Shown: piece after piece, positions 7,989 through 15,637 of the stretch | How positions within the stretch are numbered: the first letter of the stretch is position 1 | Layout of the letters: each line of letters opens with the position of its first letter | NCBI GenBank assembly: GCA_018902755.1 | Contig: JAHIQI010000056.1 | Span: 1 to 64,000 of the forward strand | Reading direction: 5' to 3' | Source: Pseudomonadota bacterium | Lineage (GTDB): Bacteria > Desulfobacterota > Desulfarculia > Desulfarculales > Desulfarculaceae | Length of the DNA stretch: 64,000 nt | Program-made: the position numbers and the translations under genes | The notes under the pieces: model-generated | Databases searched by the model: none | Told to the model about the DNA's origin: nothing | The model's input: the letters and a program-made list of their open reading frames with translations, nothing else

Positions 7989-8903
7989 ATGCCCAAGAAG
8001 ATCAAAGAGCCCCGCGCCTGGATCACCAATCTGATCAACGACTTTCTGGCCTCCTCGCCCACCAACGATATGGAGAACCCGCCCGGCGAACCGGCCTGGG
8101 ACCAGGCCCTGGTGGGTTTCGTGGCGGGCGCGGACCCCATCTGGCAGCAGTACAAGGAATACGTGGGCCCCTTCCACTGGACCCCATGGGAGGTCTACAA
8201 CCAGCACCAGCCGGGCCAGCCCGCCCCGGCCGAGGAGCTGAGCGTGATCTCCTGGGTGATGCCCCAGCGGGAGATGGTGCGCCTGGCCAACCGCCGGGCC
8301 AAGAAGTACCCCGCCGAGGAGTGGGCCCGCATCCGCATCTTCGGGGAAAAATGCAACATCGCCCTGCGCAACCATGTGAAGGACAGCCTGAGCAAGGCCG
8401 GGTATCCGGCGGTGGCCCCCATGCTGGTGCCCAACTGGACCATCGTGAACTCCCAGCGCTTCGGCTACGCCTCCTCCTGGTCCGAGCGCCACGCGGCCCA
8501 CGCCGCCGGGCTGGGCACCTTCGGCTTGTGCGACGGGCTCATCACCGCCAAGGGCAAGGCCATGCGGGTGGGCTCGGTGGTGGTGCGCATGGTCATAGAG
8601 CCCACCCCCCGGCCCTACGCCGACCATCACGCCTATTGCAGCTTTTTCGTGGACGGGAGCTGCGGCAAGTGCATCGACCGTTGTCCGGCCCGGGCCATAA
8701 CCACCGCCGGTCATGACAAGGAAAAGTGCCGCCAACACCTGGTGGCCAGCCGGGACTACGTGGCCAAGACCTACAACTTCACCGGCTACGGCTGCGGCCT
8801 GTGCCAGGTGGGGGTGCCCTGCGAGAGCGGCATACCGGTCAAGGCGGCCCGAGAGGCCCTTGAGCGCGGCGAACTGCCGCCGCCGCCCGCGCCCCTGGCC
8901 TGA
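7989..8903 (+). CDS. Epoxyqueuosine reductase (QueG)-like double 4Fe-4S protein
   Basis: The start is ATG 7989, with GAGGAGG just upstream, giving 304 residues. The middle ('AAHAAGLGTFGLCDGLIT', 'MRVGSVVVRMVIE') matches the cobalamin-binding region of QueG and reductive-dehalogenase-like proteins. The ferredoxin part has 'CGKCIDRCPARAI' and a second set 'CGLCQVGVPCES' with altered spacing. True QueG has a C-terminal HEAT-like repeat and is about 350 residues; this one lacks it. It may be a shorter relative rather than the tRNA-modifying enzyme. Confidence 0.7.
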   Translation: MPKKIKEPRAWITNLINDFLASSPTNDMENPPGEPAWDQALVGFVAGADPIWQQYKEYVGPFHWTPWEVYNQHQPGQPAPAEELSVISWVMPQREMVRLANRRAKKYPAEEWARIRIFGEKCNIALRNHVKDSLSKAGYPAVAPMLVPNWTIVNSQRFGYASSWSERHAAHAAGLGTFGLCDGLITAKGKAMRVGSVVVRMVIEPTPRPYADHHAYCSFFVDGSCGKCIDRCPARAITTAGHDKEKCRQHLVASRDYVAKTYNFTGYGCGLCQVGVPCESGIPVKAAREALERGELPPPPAPLA

Positions 8904-8926
8904 GAGCAAGAACCGCTTAAAACGCG

Positions 8927-8957
8927 AACCGGCCCCCTCGGGGGCCGGTTTTCATTT
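8927..8957 (+). terminator. Terminator after the QueG-like gene
   Basis: Stem AACCGGCCCC at 8927-8936 pairs with GGGGCCGGTT at 8941-8950, giving a hairpin followed by a TTTTC/TTT-containing tract. Confidence 0.75.
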
Positions 8958-9054
8958 GGGGTTGGCCTACCGGGGGCCTGATGCGCCAAAAGCAAAGGGC
9001 GGGGTTTGCTCCCCGCCCTCGTCAGTGGCCCCTGAGGCCCGCTGTGCGTAGCGC

Positions 9055-9804
9055 TTATTTGCCGCCGGTGTAGCCCGCCCGGTTCCTGATGCGCGCGTTT
9101 ATCTCGTCCTTGGAGTCCTGCAGCACGCGCATGGTCTTTTCACCCGCGGCCAACAGCTCGCTGCTGTTGCCCTCGGCGATGAGCCGCCCGGGCAGGAGCA
9201 TCTTGCGCTTGGTCAAAAAGGCCACGATCTCGTCCTCGGCGTCGAGCTCCACCCCGAAACGCTCGGACAACTCCAGCAACTGGTCGCCGAACTCCTGGGG
9301 ATGCTCCAAAAGCTCCACCGGCAGGTTGGTTTCCCGCGACAGGGCCGCCGCCTTGCCCGGAGGCAGGGAGGAGCCGCAGATGAGGTCCGCCGCGTGGGCC
9401 AGCTGGTGGATGATCAGGGAGTCGTCGGCATCGGGGCTAAGCGCCAAATACAGGTGCGTGGGGTCCAGCACCCTGGTCTTGTGGGGATTCACCAGCACCC
9501 CGCCCGAAGTGGAGCGGGGGGCGTCGGCGGCCCCGGTCTGCAACTTGGCGTAGGCGGCTAGGTCCACCAGCTTGATGGTTATGGTCTTGCCCGCCGGCGA
9601 GGTCAGGGAAAAGTCGGCGATCATCTCCGCGGCGCGGGGATGGTCGCAGACCGGAAGTTTGGTTATGGCCAGGGCGATTTGGCCTGGGTCTTGGTTCAAG
9701 CGATCAGTTACCAGATCCTTTTCGCGTCCCATGTGACAACGCTTGAACTTTTTGCCGCTTCCGCAGGGGCACAGGTCGTTGCGTCCGATGTTGGAGGTAT
9801 CCAT
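9055..9804 (-). CDS. SEC-C zinc-binding domain protein
   Basis: The 249-residue protein opens with a SEC-C motif, 'IGRNDLCPCGSGKKFKRCH' (residues 6-24), the zinc-binding module also found at the SecA C-terminus. The remaining ~220 residues, with 'DPTHLYLALSPDADDSLIIHQLAHAADL', match no family I recognise; the 'HQLAHAAD' stretch is not a clear metalloprotease motif. It is monocistronic on the minus strand, facing away from the QueG-like gene. A role in protein quality control or metal handling would be guesswork. Confidence 0.7.
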   Translation of the reverse strand: MDTSNIGRNDLCPCGSGKKFKRCHMGREKDLVTDRLNQDPGQIALAITKLPVCDHPRAAEMIADFSLTSPAGKTITIKLVDLAAYAKLQTGAADAPRSTSGGVLVNPHKTRVLDPTHLYLALSPDADDSLIIHQLAHAADLICGSSLPPGKAAALSRETNLPVELLEHPQEFGDQLLELSERFGVELDAEDEIVAFLTKRKMLLPGRLIAEGNSSELLAAGEKTMRVLQDSKDEINARIRNRAGYTGGK

Positions 9805-9846
9805 GTGTAATTCTACCCGCGGCCAATATCGCCCATTAGGTTTGGT

Positions 9847-10122
9847 TTATTCGGCTACGATGCAATCGCGGCCCGCGTCCGGGGTGTTCACCGGGAAGGG
9901 CCCGGTCTGTCCGGTGTTGGGATCGTAGCGGTGACGGTAGCTGGCCTTGATGCCGATCTTCTTGAAGGTGTGGTCCCAGCCCCGTTGATAATAACCGCAC
10001 TGGTCGTTGAAGCAAATGTACAAGCAATCGCCACCCCAGCTATCCACCGCCGGGGAAACCCACTTTTGCATATGTTCGCCGCAGTGCGGGCAAATGGTCT
10101 TGCTCTCGTCGAATTCGGCCAT
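9847..10122 (-). CDS. Small zinc-finger protein (Ogr/Delta-like)
   Basis: The start is ATG 10122, eight bases after AAGGAGG, for a 91-residue product. The cysteine pattern is CPHCG then, after about 26 residues, 'CFNDQCGYY', as in Ogr/Delta-like zinc fingers. The C-terminus ('YRHRYDPNTGQTGPFPV') is hydrophilic. It lies downstream of the hdrB terminator, so it is probably a separate unit. Its closeness to the sulfate-reduction locus may be incidental. Confidence 0.7.
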   Translation of the reverse strand: MAEFDESKTICPHCGEHMQKWVSPAVDSWGGDCLYICFNDQCGYYQRGWDHTFKKIGIKASYRHRYDPNTGQTGPFPVNTPDAGRDCIVAE

Positions 10123-10158
10123 GATGTCCTCCTTGCGAGGTTGGTGTTGTCTAAACAA

Positions 10159-10189
10159 CCCGCGCCTGGGCGCTGGTCCCAGGCGCGGG
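10159..10189 (-). terminator. Hairpin after hdrB
   Basis: A perfect 12-bp GC-rich stem (10159-10170 with 10178-10189) with a 7-base loop. In the minus direction it is followed by TTGTTTAG rather than a strong T-run. Confidence 0.6.
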
Positions 10190-10214
10190 CAATACGTCCT
10201 GCCTTAGAAGTTAA

Positions 10215-11093
10215 TCACGCGGCAGCGTTTTTCAACACCTCGGCGGCCGAAACGATATTTCGGTCCAAAGCGGCGTCTCTCTTGAAGTCGCCGCCAAAGG
10301 CCAGGGCCATGAGCTGAGTCACAAAAACCACCGGCATGTCGTACTCGGTCCCCAGTATCTTGTTCAGCCGGGACTGGTAAATCTCCAGGTTCATCTGGCA
10401 CATAGGGCAGGCGGTGACGATCATGTCCGCGCCCTTTTCCGTGGCCTCGCCCAGGATGCCGCCCGCCAGGGGAGCGCAGGTCTCCATCTCGGTGAAGAAA
10501 ATGCCCGAGCCGCAGCACTTGGCCTTGTGCTCAAAGGGCACCACCTCGGCCCCCAGGGCCTCCATGATGTCGTCCATGGTGTGGGGGTCTTCCACCGAGT
10601 CGTACTCGCCGTAGGGGCGGGTGGTCTGGCAGCCGTAGTAGACGGCGACCTTCACCCCGTCGAGGGGCTTTTTCACCGCCGCGGCGATGCGCTCCACGCC
10701 CAGGTCGTGGTAGAGCACGTCCAAAACGTGGCGCACCTTGACCCCGCCGGTGTAGTTCAGGCCACCCTCGGCCAGGATCTGGTTCAGCTCCTCGGCCAGC
10801 TTGGGCTCTTCCTCAAACTCGTGGGCGGTCTTGATCATCTGGATGTAGCAGGAGGAGCAGGGGGCGATGATGTCATAGCCGCCTTGCTTCTGGGCCAGAG
10901 CCAGGTTGCGGGCGTTGAGGGTCTTGGTCTGCAACTCGGTGCCGCCCACGTAGTGAATGGAGGCCCCGCAGCAGTTCCAGTCGTCGATCTCCTTGAGGGT
11001 GAGGCCCAGGGCGTGGGCCACCGCCTCGACGCTGACCAGATAGTGGGAGCCGCCGGCTTCCAGGGAGCATCCGGGGTAAAGGAAGTAAGTCAT
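10215..11093 (-). CDS. hdrB: Heterodisulfide reductase subunit B (HdrB) of the Qmo-Hdr locus
   Basis: The 292-residue protein has two CCG domains: 'PGCSLEAGG', 'WNCCGAS' and 'CSSCYIQ', then 'YYGCQTTRP', 'KCCGSGIFF' and 'CPMCQMN'. In HdrB these bind noncubane [4Fe-4S] clusters at the disulfide-reducing site. It begins two bases from the end of hdrC, with GGAGG upstream. In most Desulfobacterota the position after qmoB is held by qmoC, a fusion of an HdrC-like part with a haem-b membrane part. Here soluble HdrC plus HdrB take that place, as reported for Gram-positive sulfate reducers. Electrons would flow between QmoAB and a soluble thiol or ferredoxin-linked acceptor. Confidence 0.93.
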   Translation of the reverse strand: MTYFLYPGCSLEAGGSHYLVSVEAVAHALGLTLKEIDDWNCCGASIHYVGGTELQTKTLNARNLALAQKQGGYDIIAPCSSCYIQMIKTAHEFEEEPKLAEELNQILAEGGLNYTGGVKVRHVLDVLYHDLGVERIAAAVKKPLDGVKVAVYYGCQTTRPYGEYDSVEDPHTMDDIMEALGAEVVPFEHKAKCCGSGIFFTEMETCAPLAGGILGEATEKGADMIVTACPMCQMNLEIYQSRLNKILGTEYDMPVVFVTQLMALAFGGDFKRDAALDRNIVSAAEVLKNAAA

Positions 11094-11094
11094 C

Positions 11095-11697
11095 TTAACC
11101 CTCCTTTCCCGGGCTCATGGCCTTGGCTTTGTTCAACATCTTTTTGAGGCCCTTCATGCCCTTGATCTTCTTGGAAGGGGGCAGGCCGGGGCCGATCTTG
11201 AACTTCATGCGCTTGTGGGAGAGAAGTGCGCGGCCGATGTCCATCATCTCCAGCATGTTGAAGATGCCGTGGATGGGACCGGCCATCATGGTGTAGCGCA
11301 TGGGCACTTCGGTCTCGTCAACCCGGCCGGTCTTGTAGATGCTGTCCCAGAAGGCCTTGCCGAATTTTGAGGTTTCCTTGCGCGGTACGATGCCCTGCTC
11401 CAGGGCGTAGTGAGCCAGGCCGTGCATCACGTCGATGACCTTGACCCCCCGGGGGCAACGAACCTTGCAGCTATAGCAAGAGGTGCACAGCATGATGTCC
11501 GGGCTGTTCATCACCTCGTCGCGTTTACCGGCGCGTATAAGGGACCAGAGCTGACGGGGGCCGTGGGTCATTTCGTCCCGCAAGGGACAGGTGATGCCGC
11601 AGACGCCGCACTGCATGCACAGCTTGACGTCTTCCCCCGAATCCACGTTCTGGTACACCTCTTCGCGGAAGCTTTTGTCATAGGCCTTAGTGGCCAT
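11095..11697 (-). CDS. hdrC: Heterodisulfide reductase subunit C (HdrC) of the Qmo-Hdr locus
   Basis: The favoured start is ATG 11697, because GTGAGG lies six bases upstream; GTG 11709 and ATG 11703 are alternatives. The 200-residue product carries two [4Fe-4S] motifs, CMQCGVCGITCP and CTSCYSCKVRCP, then a helical region and a very basic Met/Lys-rich tail. There is no haem-b membrane domain, so it is HdrC and not QmoC. It passes electrons between the flavoprotein subunits and HdrB. About 80 bases with a strong hairpin separate it from qmoB. Confidence 0.93.
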   Translation of the reverse strand: MATKAYDKSFREEVYQNVDSGEDVKLCMQCGVCGITCPLRDEMTHGPRQLWSLIRAGKRDEVMNSPDIMLCTSCYSCKVRCPRGVKVIDVMHGLAHYALEQGIVPRKETSKFGKAFWDSIYKTGRVDETEVPMRYTMMAGPIHGIFNMLEMMDIGRALLSHKRMKFKIGPGLPPSKKIKGMKGLKKMLNKAKAMSPGKEG

Positions 11698-11754
11698 TGC
11701 CATCCTCACTGCAAAGCGGTTAAACGAAATATTGTCAAACCCTGAGAAGGTGAA

Positions 11755-11780
11755 GGGGGCCCACCAAGCGGCGGGCCCCC
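11755..11780 (-). terminator. Hairpin between qmoB and hdrC
   Basis: GGGGGCCC at 11755-11762 pairs with GGGCCCCC at 11773-11780. On the minus strand the hairpin is not followed by a T-run, so it may attenuate, process or protect the qmoAB message rather than fully end it. Confidence 0.5.
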
Positions 11781-11788
11781 TTTTCTAG

Positions 11789-14017
11789 CTAAAAGCCCTT
11801 GTAGGGGTTGGGTCCAACTTCCTCGATGGTTTCCATGAACTCCGCGATGATCTCGGGCACACGGTCCACCTCGTTGAAGCTGATTTCCTCGACCCGCACC
11901 CGGTCGCTTTCCAGCACCAGGCGGTCCAGGGTCTCGGAGATCTTGGACATGCGCACGTTGGCCAGCTCAGAGCCCTTGATGAAGTGGCACTGGTAGTCCT
12001 CACCGTGGCGGCAGCCGAAGAGCATCACGCCGTCGATGCCCGAAGACAACGCGTCGGCGATCCACACCAGGTTCACCGAACCAAGACAGCGCACCGGGAT
12101 GAAGCGGATGTAGGGGCTCCACTTGTGGCCCTTGCGCGCGGCCATGTCGATGGCCGGCAGGGCGTCGTTCTCGCAGGCCAAGATGATGACCCTGGGCTTC
12201 TCCTCATCCTCTTCGGGCACCTCGATGGATTTGATCATGGAGCCGATCATGTCCACGGAGTAGTTCTTGAAGCTGATGATGCGCTCGGGGCAGGCGCCCA
12301 TGCACACGCCGCAACGGCGGCAGCGGGTTGGGTTGGGCAGCGGGTTGGCCTTCTCGTCCTCGTTGATGGCCCCGAAGGGGCACTCCTCGGTGCAGCGCTT
12401 ACACTGGGTGCAACGCTGCATGGCGAACTCGGGGAAGCTCATGTCGCCGCTGCGCGGATGCACCGCCACGCCCTCGGCCGCCGCGTGGGCCGCCTGGATG
12501 GCCTTGAGCGCCGCGCCGGTGGCGTCTTCCACCGCCTGGCTCACCCGCATGGGACGCCGCACGGTGCCGGCAGTGTAGATGCCGGTGCGCCGGGTCTCGT
12601 AGGGGAAGCAGATGAAGTGGCTGTCCGGGTAGGCGTACTTCAGGGTGGGCAGGTTGGGCCCTTGGCGGTACTGCAAGTTCAAGACCGACCAGGAGTCGCA
12701 GGCCGCCTTGGACTCGGCGGCCAGCTTCTTGGCGGCTTCCTGGTCCATGCCCAGGGCCACCAGGGGAGCGTCCACCACCTTGGGGTTGTTGGGCTTCAGA
12801 CCCGTGGCCAACACCACCATGTCCAGTTCGTCGATCTCAACGGTGTCGTTGAGGGTCATGTCCATGGTCTCAATGGCCAGCTTGCCGCCGGACTCGCTGA
12901 TCTTGGGGTAGTCCTCGTCGCGGCGGATGAAGACGACGCCCTTGCGCTGGGCCTCGCGGTAGACTTCCTCGCTCTGGCCGGGGGTGCGGATGTCCTTGTA
13001 GATGACATACACCGCCGCCTCCGGGTTGGCCTCCTTGACCATCATGGCCTGCTTGAGGCTCACGGTGCAGCACACCGCCGAGCAGTAAGGCAGGTGGTTC
13101 TGGTCGCGGCTGCCCGCGCACTGAATGAAAGCCACCGCGCCCAGGCCGCCCAGTTCGCCGGCCTTGGCCTTGGCTTCCATGTCCACGTTGGTGATGATGC
13201 CCGGGTTGGAGCCGTAGGCCAGCTCGTCGGCCAGCTTCTCGGGCTCGTAGGGCAGCCAGCCGGTGGCCTGCACGATGGCCCCGCAGCGGAAGGTGTCGCC
13301 GCCGGACAAGGTCACGGTGAAGTTGCCGGGCGCGCCCGCGGTCTTGTCCACGGTGTTGCCGGTGTAGACCTTGATCTTGCCGTCGGCCTCCACCTGGGCC
13401 ACCAACTCTTCCAGGCCGGTGTCTTCCAGCTCCTGGTAGGGCGGGGTCTCCGGGGCCAGCTTGGCCATCTTGCCCAGGAAGCCGCCCAGGGCCGCTTCCT
13501 TTTCCACCAGGTACACCTGCACGCCGGCCTTGGCGCCGGCCAGGGCCGCGTTGATGCCGGCCACGCCGCCGCCCACCACCATAAGGGCGGTCTCGGGCTC
13601 CAGCTCCAGCTTGAAGGGCACGGGCACGTTGGACTTGGCCAGCTTCACCGCGCTCATGCGCAGGTAGTCGGCCGCCAGCATCTGGCGGTCCTCGCCGGCC
13701 GTTTCCTCGCCCTCGTACTCGGCCTCGGAGCACATGAGGGCCTGCTCGCGCAGGCTGGCCCGCTCCACGATTACCTGGGAGCCGAAGTTGAACTCGTCGG
13801 TCTTCACCCGCGAGGAGCAGGCGCCGATGAGCACCGCGTTGACCCCGCCGTCCACGTCGGCCTGGATCAGGGCCACGCCGTCGGGGGAGCAAAGGGCGTC
13901 GTGGGTTTTAACCTCGCTGACGCCGGACTCGCCCAGGACTTCCTCGAGGTTGTCAAAATCCAGGGCCTCGCCGAGGCCGCAGCCTTTGCAGAGATAGCAC
14001 GCTTGGTTCTTATCCAT
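11789..14017 (-). CDS. qmoB: QmoB: HdrA-like flavoprotein with ferredoxin and MvhD domains
   Basis: Length 742 residues from ATG 14017 (GGGAGG eight bases upstream; the GTG at 14021-14023 is too close to that site). Domains in order: an N-terminal 'CYLCKGCG' segment, an FAD-binding HdrA core ('MVVGGGVAGINAALAGA', 'FIQCAGSRDQNHLPYCSAVCC'), two [4Fe-4S] motifs (CTQCKRCTEECP and CRRCGVCMGACP), and an MvhD-like domain ('FIPVRCLGSVN', 'GCRHGEDYQCH'). This is the QmoB layout and length. With QmoA it delivers electrons to AprAB for APS reduction in the cytoplasm. Five bases separate it from the qmoA stop. Confidence 0.95.
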   Translation of the reverse strand: MDKNQACYLCKGCGLGEALDFDNLEEVLGESGVSEVKTHDALCSPDGVALIQADVDGGVNAVLIGACSSRVKTDEFNFGSQVIVERASLREQALMCSEAEYEGEETAGEDRQMLAADYLRMSAVKLAKSNVPVPFKLELEPETALMVVGGGVAGINAALAGAKAGVQVYLVEKEAALGGFLGKMAKLAPETPPYQELEDTGLEELVAQVEADGKIKVYTGNTVDKTAGAPGNFTVTLSGGDTFRCGAIVQATGWLPYEPEKLADELAYGSNPGIITNVDMEAKAKAGELGGLGAVAFIQCAGSRDQNHLPYCSAVCCTVSLKQAMMVKEANPEAAVYVIYKDIRTPGQSEEVYREAQRKGVVFIRRDEDYPKISESGGKLAIETMDMTLNDTVEIDELDMVVLATGLKPNNPKVVDAPLVALGMDQEAAKKLAAESKAACDSWSVLNLQYRQGPNLPTLKYAYPDSHFICFPYETRRTGIYTAGTVRRPMRVSQAVEDATGAALKAIQAAHAAAEGVAVHPRSGDMSFPEFAMQRCTQCKRCTEECPFGAINEDEKANPLPNPTRCRRCGVCMGACPERIISFKNYSVDMIGSMIKSIEVPEEDEEKPRVIILACENDALPAIDMAARKGHKWSPYIRFIPVRCLGSVNLVWIADALSSGIDGVMLFGCRHGEDYQCHFIKGSELANVRMSKISETLDRLVLESDRVRVEEISFNEVDRVPEIIAEFMETIEEVGPNPYKGF

Positions 14018-14022
14018 GATCA

Positions 14023-15261
14023 CTACCTCCCGGCCACTACTTGAATAGCCTTGAGCGCCGCCGACGTTCCGTCCTGCACGCTTACGTGCACCTCGCCGGG
14101 ACGGCGAACCGTGCCCGCGCCGAAGATGCCTTCGGCGTTCTGCACGAAGCCGTACTCGTCATAGACCATATCGGCCGGAATCTTGCTCAGATCGGTGTTG
14201 GGTTGCATGCCCGTGGCCAAGACGACCAGGTCGTGTTCGGCCTTGAAGCGCTCGCCGGTGGTGGTGTTCTCGCCATTGAGCACCAACACGCCGTTTTCGC
14301 CGGGCTCGATAAGGCCGATCTTGCTCTTTACGAAGCTGATCTTCTCGTCGGCCTTTACCTTGGTATAGAAGTCCTCATTGCGGTCCATGGCCCGGATGTC
14401 GATGAAGTAGATGGTCACCTCGGCGTCCTTGAGTTGTTCGCGGACGTAGGTGGCCTGCTTCAGGCTGGCCAGACAGCAAATGGTGGAACAGAAGGGAAGG
14501 TGGTTCACGTCGCGGCTGCCGGCGCACTGGATGAAGGCCACCTTTTTGGGGGCCTCGCCGTTGCTCAGCTTGACGATCTTGCCGCCGGTGGGGCCGCCGG
14601 CCGCGGCCAGGCGCTCCATCTGCACGTTGGTGATGATGTCCGGGCTGCTGTTGAAGTTGTAGTACTCCACCTTGGAGGCGTCGTAGGGGCTCCAACCGGC
14701 GGCCCACACGATGGCCCCGGCTTCCTCGATCGTCTCTTTGGGGGCGTCGTCCAGCACCACCGCGTCGTAGGGACAGGCCTCCTTGGCCTTGGCTCCGTCC
14801 TCGGTCTCCACGATGCTGGGATCGATGACGTAGCGGTAGGGATAGGCCAGCTCGTGGGGCAGGTAGGCCGCCTTGATCTGACCCAGGCCGTAGTCAAAGG
14901 AACTGGGGATGGTGGCTTCCACCGCGTCGGCGCACTTGCCGCAGGCGGTGCAGCGCTCGTTGACGTAGCGGGGCAACTGGTTGATGGTCACCTTGTAGTT
15001 GCCCGGCTCGCCTTCGATGCCCGTGACCTCGCTCATGGTGTAGAGCTTGATGCGCGGGTTGGACTTGATGCGCTTGAAATTGATTTCCAGTCCGCAGTAT
15101 GGCGGGCATAGTTTGGGGAAGTATTGGTGGAGCTGGGCCACGCGGCCGCCGAGATAAGGATTTTTCTCCACCAGCACCACGTCGTAGCCGGCTTCGGCAG
15201 CTTCCAGCGCCGCGCTGACGCCGCTCATGCCTCCGCCGACGACCAGTATGGATTGGCCCAT
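14023..15261 (-). CDS. qmoA: QmoA: HdrA-like FAD subunit
   Basis: The 412-residue protein is an HdrA-type flavoprotein. It has a dinucleotide-binding 'VVGGGMSGVSAALEAAEAG', 'EKNPYLGGRVAQLH', a 'CTACGKC' stretch, the HdrA hallmark 'FIQCAGSRDVNHLPFCSTICC' and a closing 'GAGTVRRPGEVHVSVQDG'. It is shorter than catalytic HdrA and carries no full ferredoxin insert, as expected of QmoA. The start has a strong GAGGAGG. Some 376 bases containing the aprBA terminator separate it from aprA, so qmoAB-hdrCB probably has its own promoter, not identified here. Confidence 0.95.
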   Translation of the reverse strand: MGQSILVVGGGMSGVSAALEAAEAGYDVVLVEKNPYLGGRVAQLHQYFPKLCPPYCGLEINFKRIKSNPRIKLYTMSEVTGIEGEPGNYKVTINQLPRYVNERCTACGKCADAVEATIPSSFDYGLGQIKAAYLPHELAYPYRYVIDPSIVETEDGAKAKEACPYDAVVLDDAPKETIEEAGAIVWAAGWSPYDASKVEYYNFNSSPDIITNVQMERLAAAGGPTGGKIVKLSNGEAPKKVAFIQCAGSRDVNHLPFCSTICCLASLKQATYVREQLKDAEVTIYFIDIRAMDRNEDFYTKVKADEKISFVKSKIGLIEPGENGVLVLNGENTTTGERFKAEHDLVVLATGMQPNTDLSKIPADMVYDEYGFVQNAEGIFGAGTVRRPGEVHVSVQDGTSAALKAIQVVAGR

Positions 15262-15578
15262 CGTGCTGTCCTCCTCGCAAGGGATATAGCTGTTGACCTA
15301 AATAAACAAACTGTTCCGCCCAACACACGCGGCCCGGCGGGCGTTGCTCCACCTTACCGGCCGCGCATTTTGCCGAACGGCTTGCCGGTTTCCCAAGGGA
15401 GACCGGCGGATAATCGATCACCGAATATACTATGGCCGCGCCGCCTCCGTCCAGAAAAACCGGCTGTGGGCGAAAGCATTTTGCCTAATTAGCACGGCAA
15501 CTTCCCGGCGGTGGGCCCAGGGGGCTCCACCGAGCGGGGTCTTTTGTCCGATCCGGGGCAGTTTGCCCCGAAGCGGGC

Positions 15579-15613
15579 AAAAAACTCCAGGCGCCTAGGG
15601 GCGGCGCCTGGAG
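15579..15613 (-). terminator. Strong terminator of aprBA
   Basis: A perfect 11-bp stem (15585-15595 with 15603-15613) followed, in the minus direction, by TTTTTT. It sits 25 bases after the aprA stop. The rest of 15262-15578 shows no gene; it must hold the qmoA promoter. Confidence 0.9.
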
Positions 15614-15637
15614 TTGCTGATACTTACGACATGGAAG

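Noticed and set aside
11095..11709. QmoC instead of HdrC
   Set aside because: The protein stops after ~200 residues and lacks the haem-b membrane helices that define QmoC.
11984..14044. Long open frame antisense to qmoB (about 686 codons)
   Set aside because: Low-complexity His/Gly/Ala/Leu translation typical of the opposite strand of GC-rich genes; qmoB itself is unmistakable.
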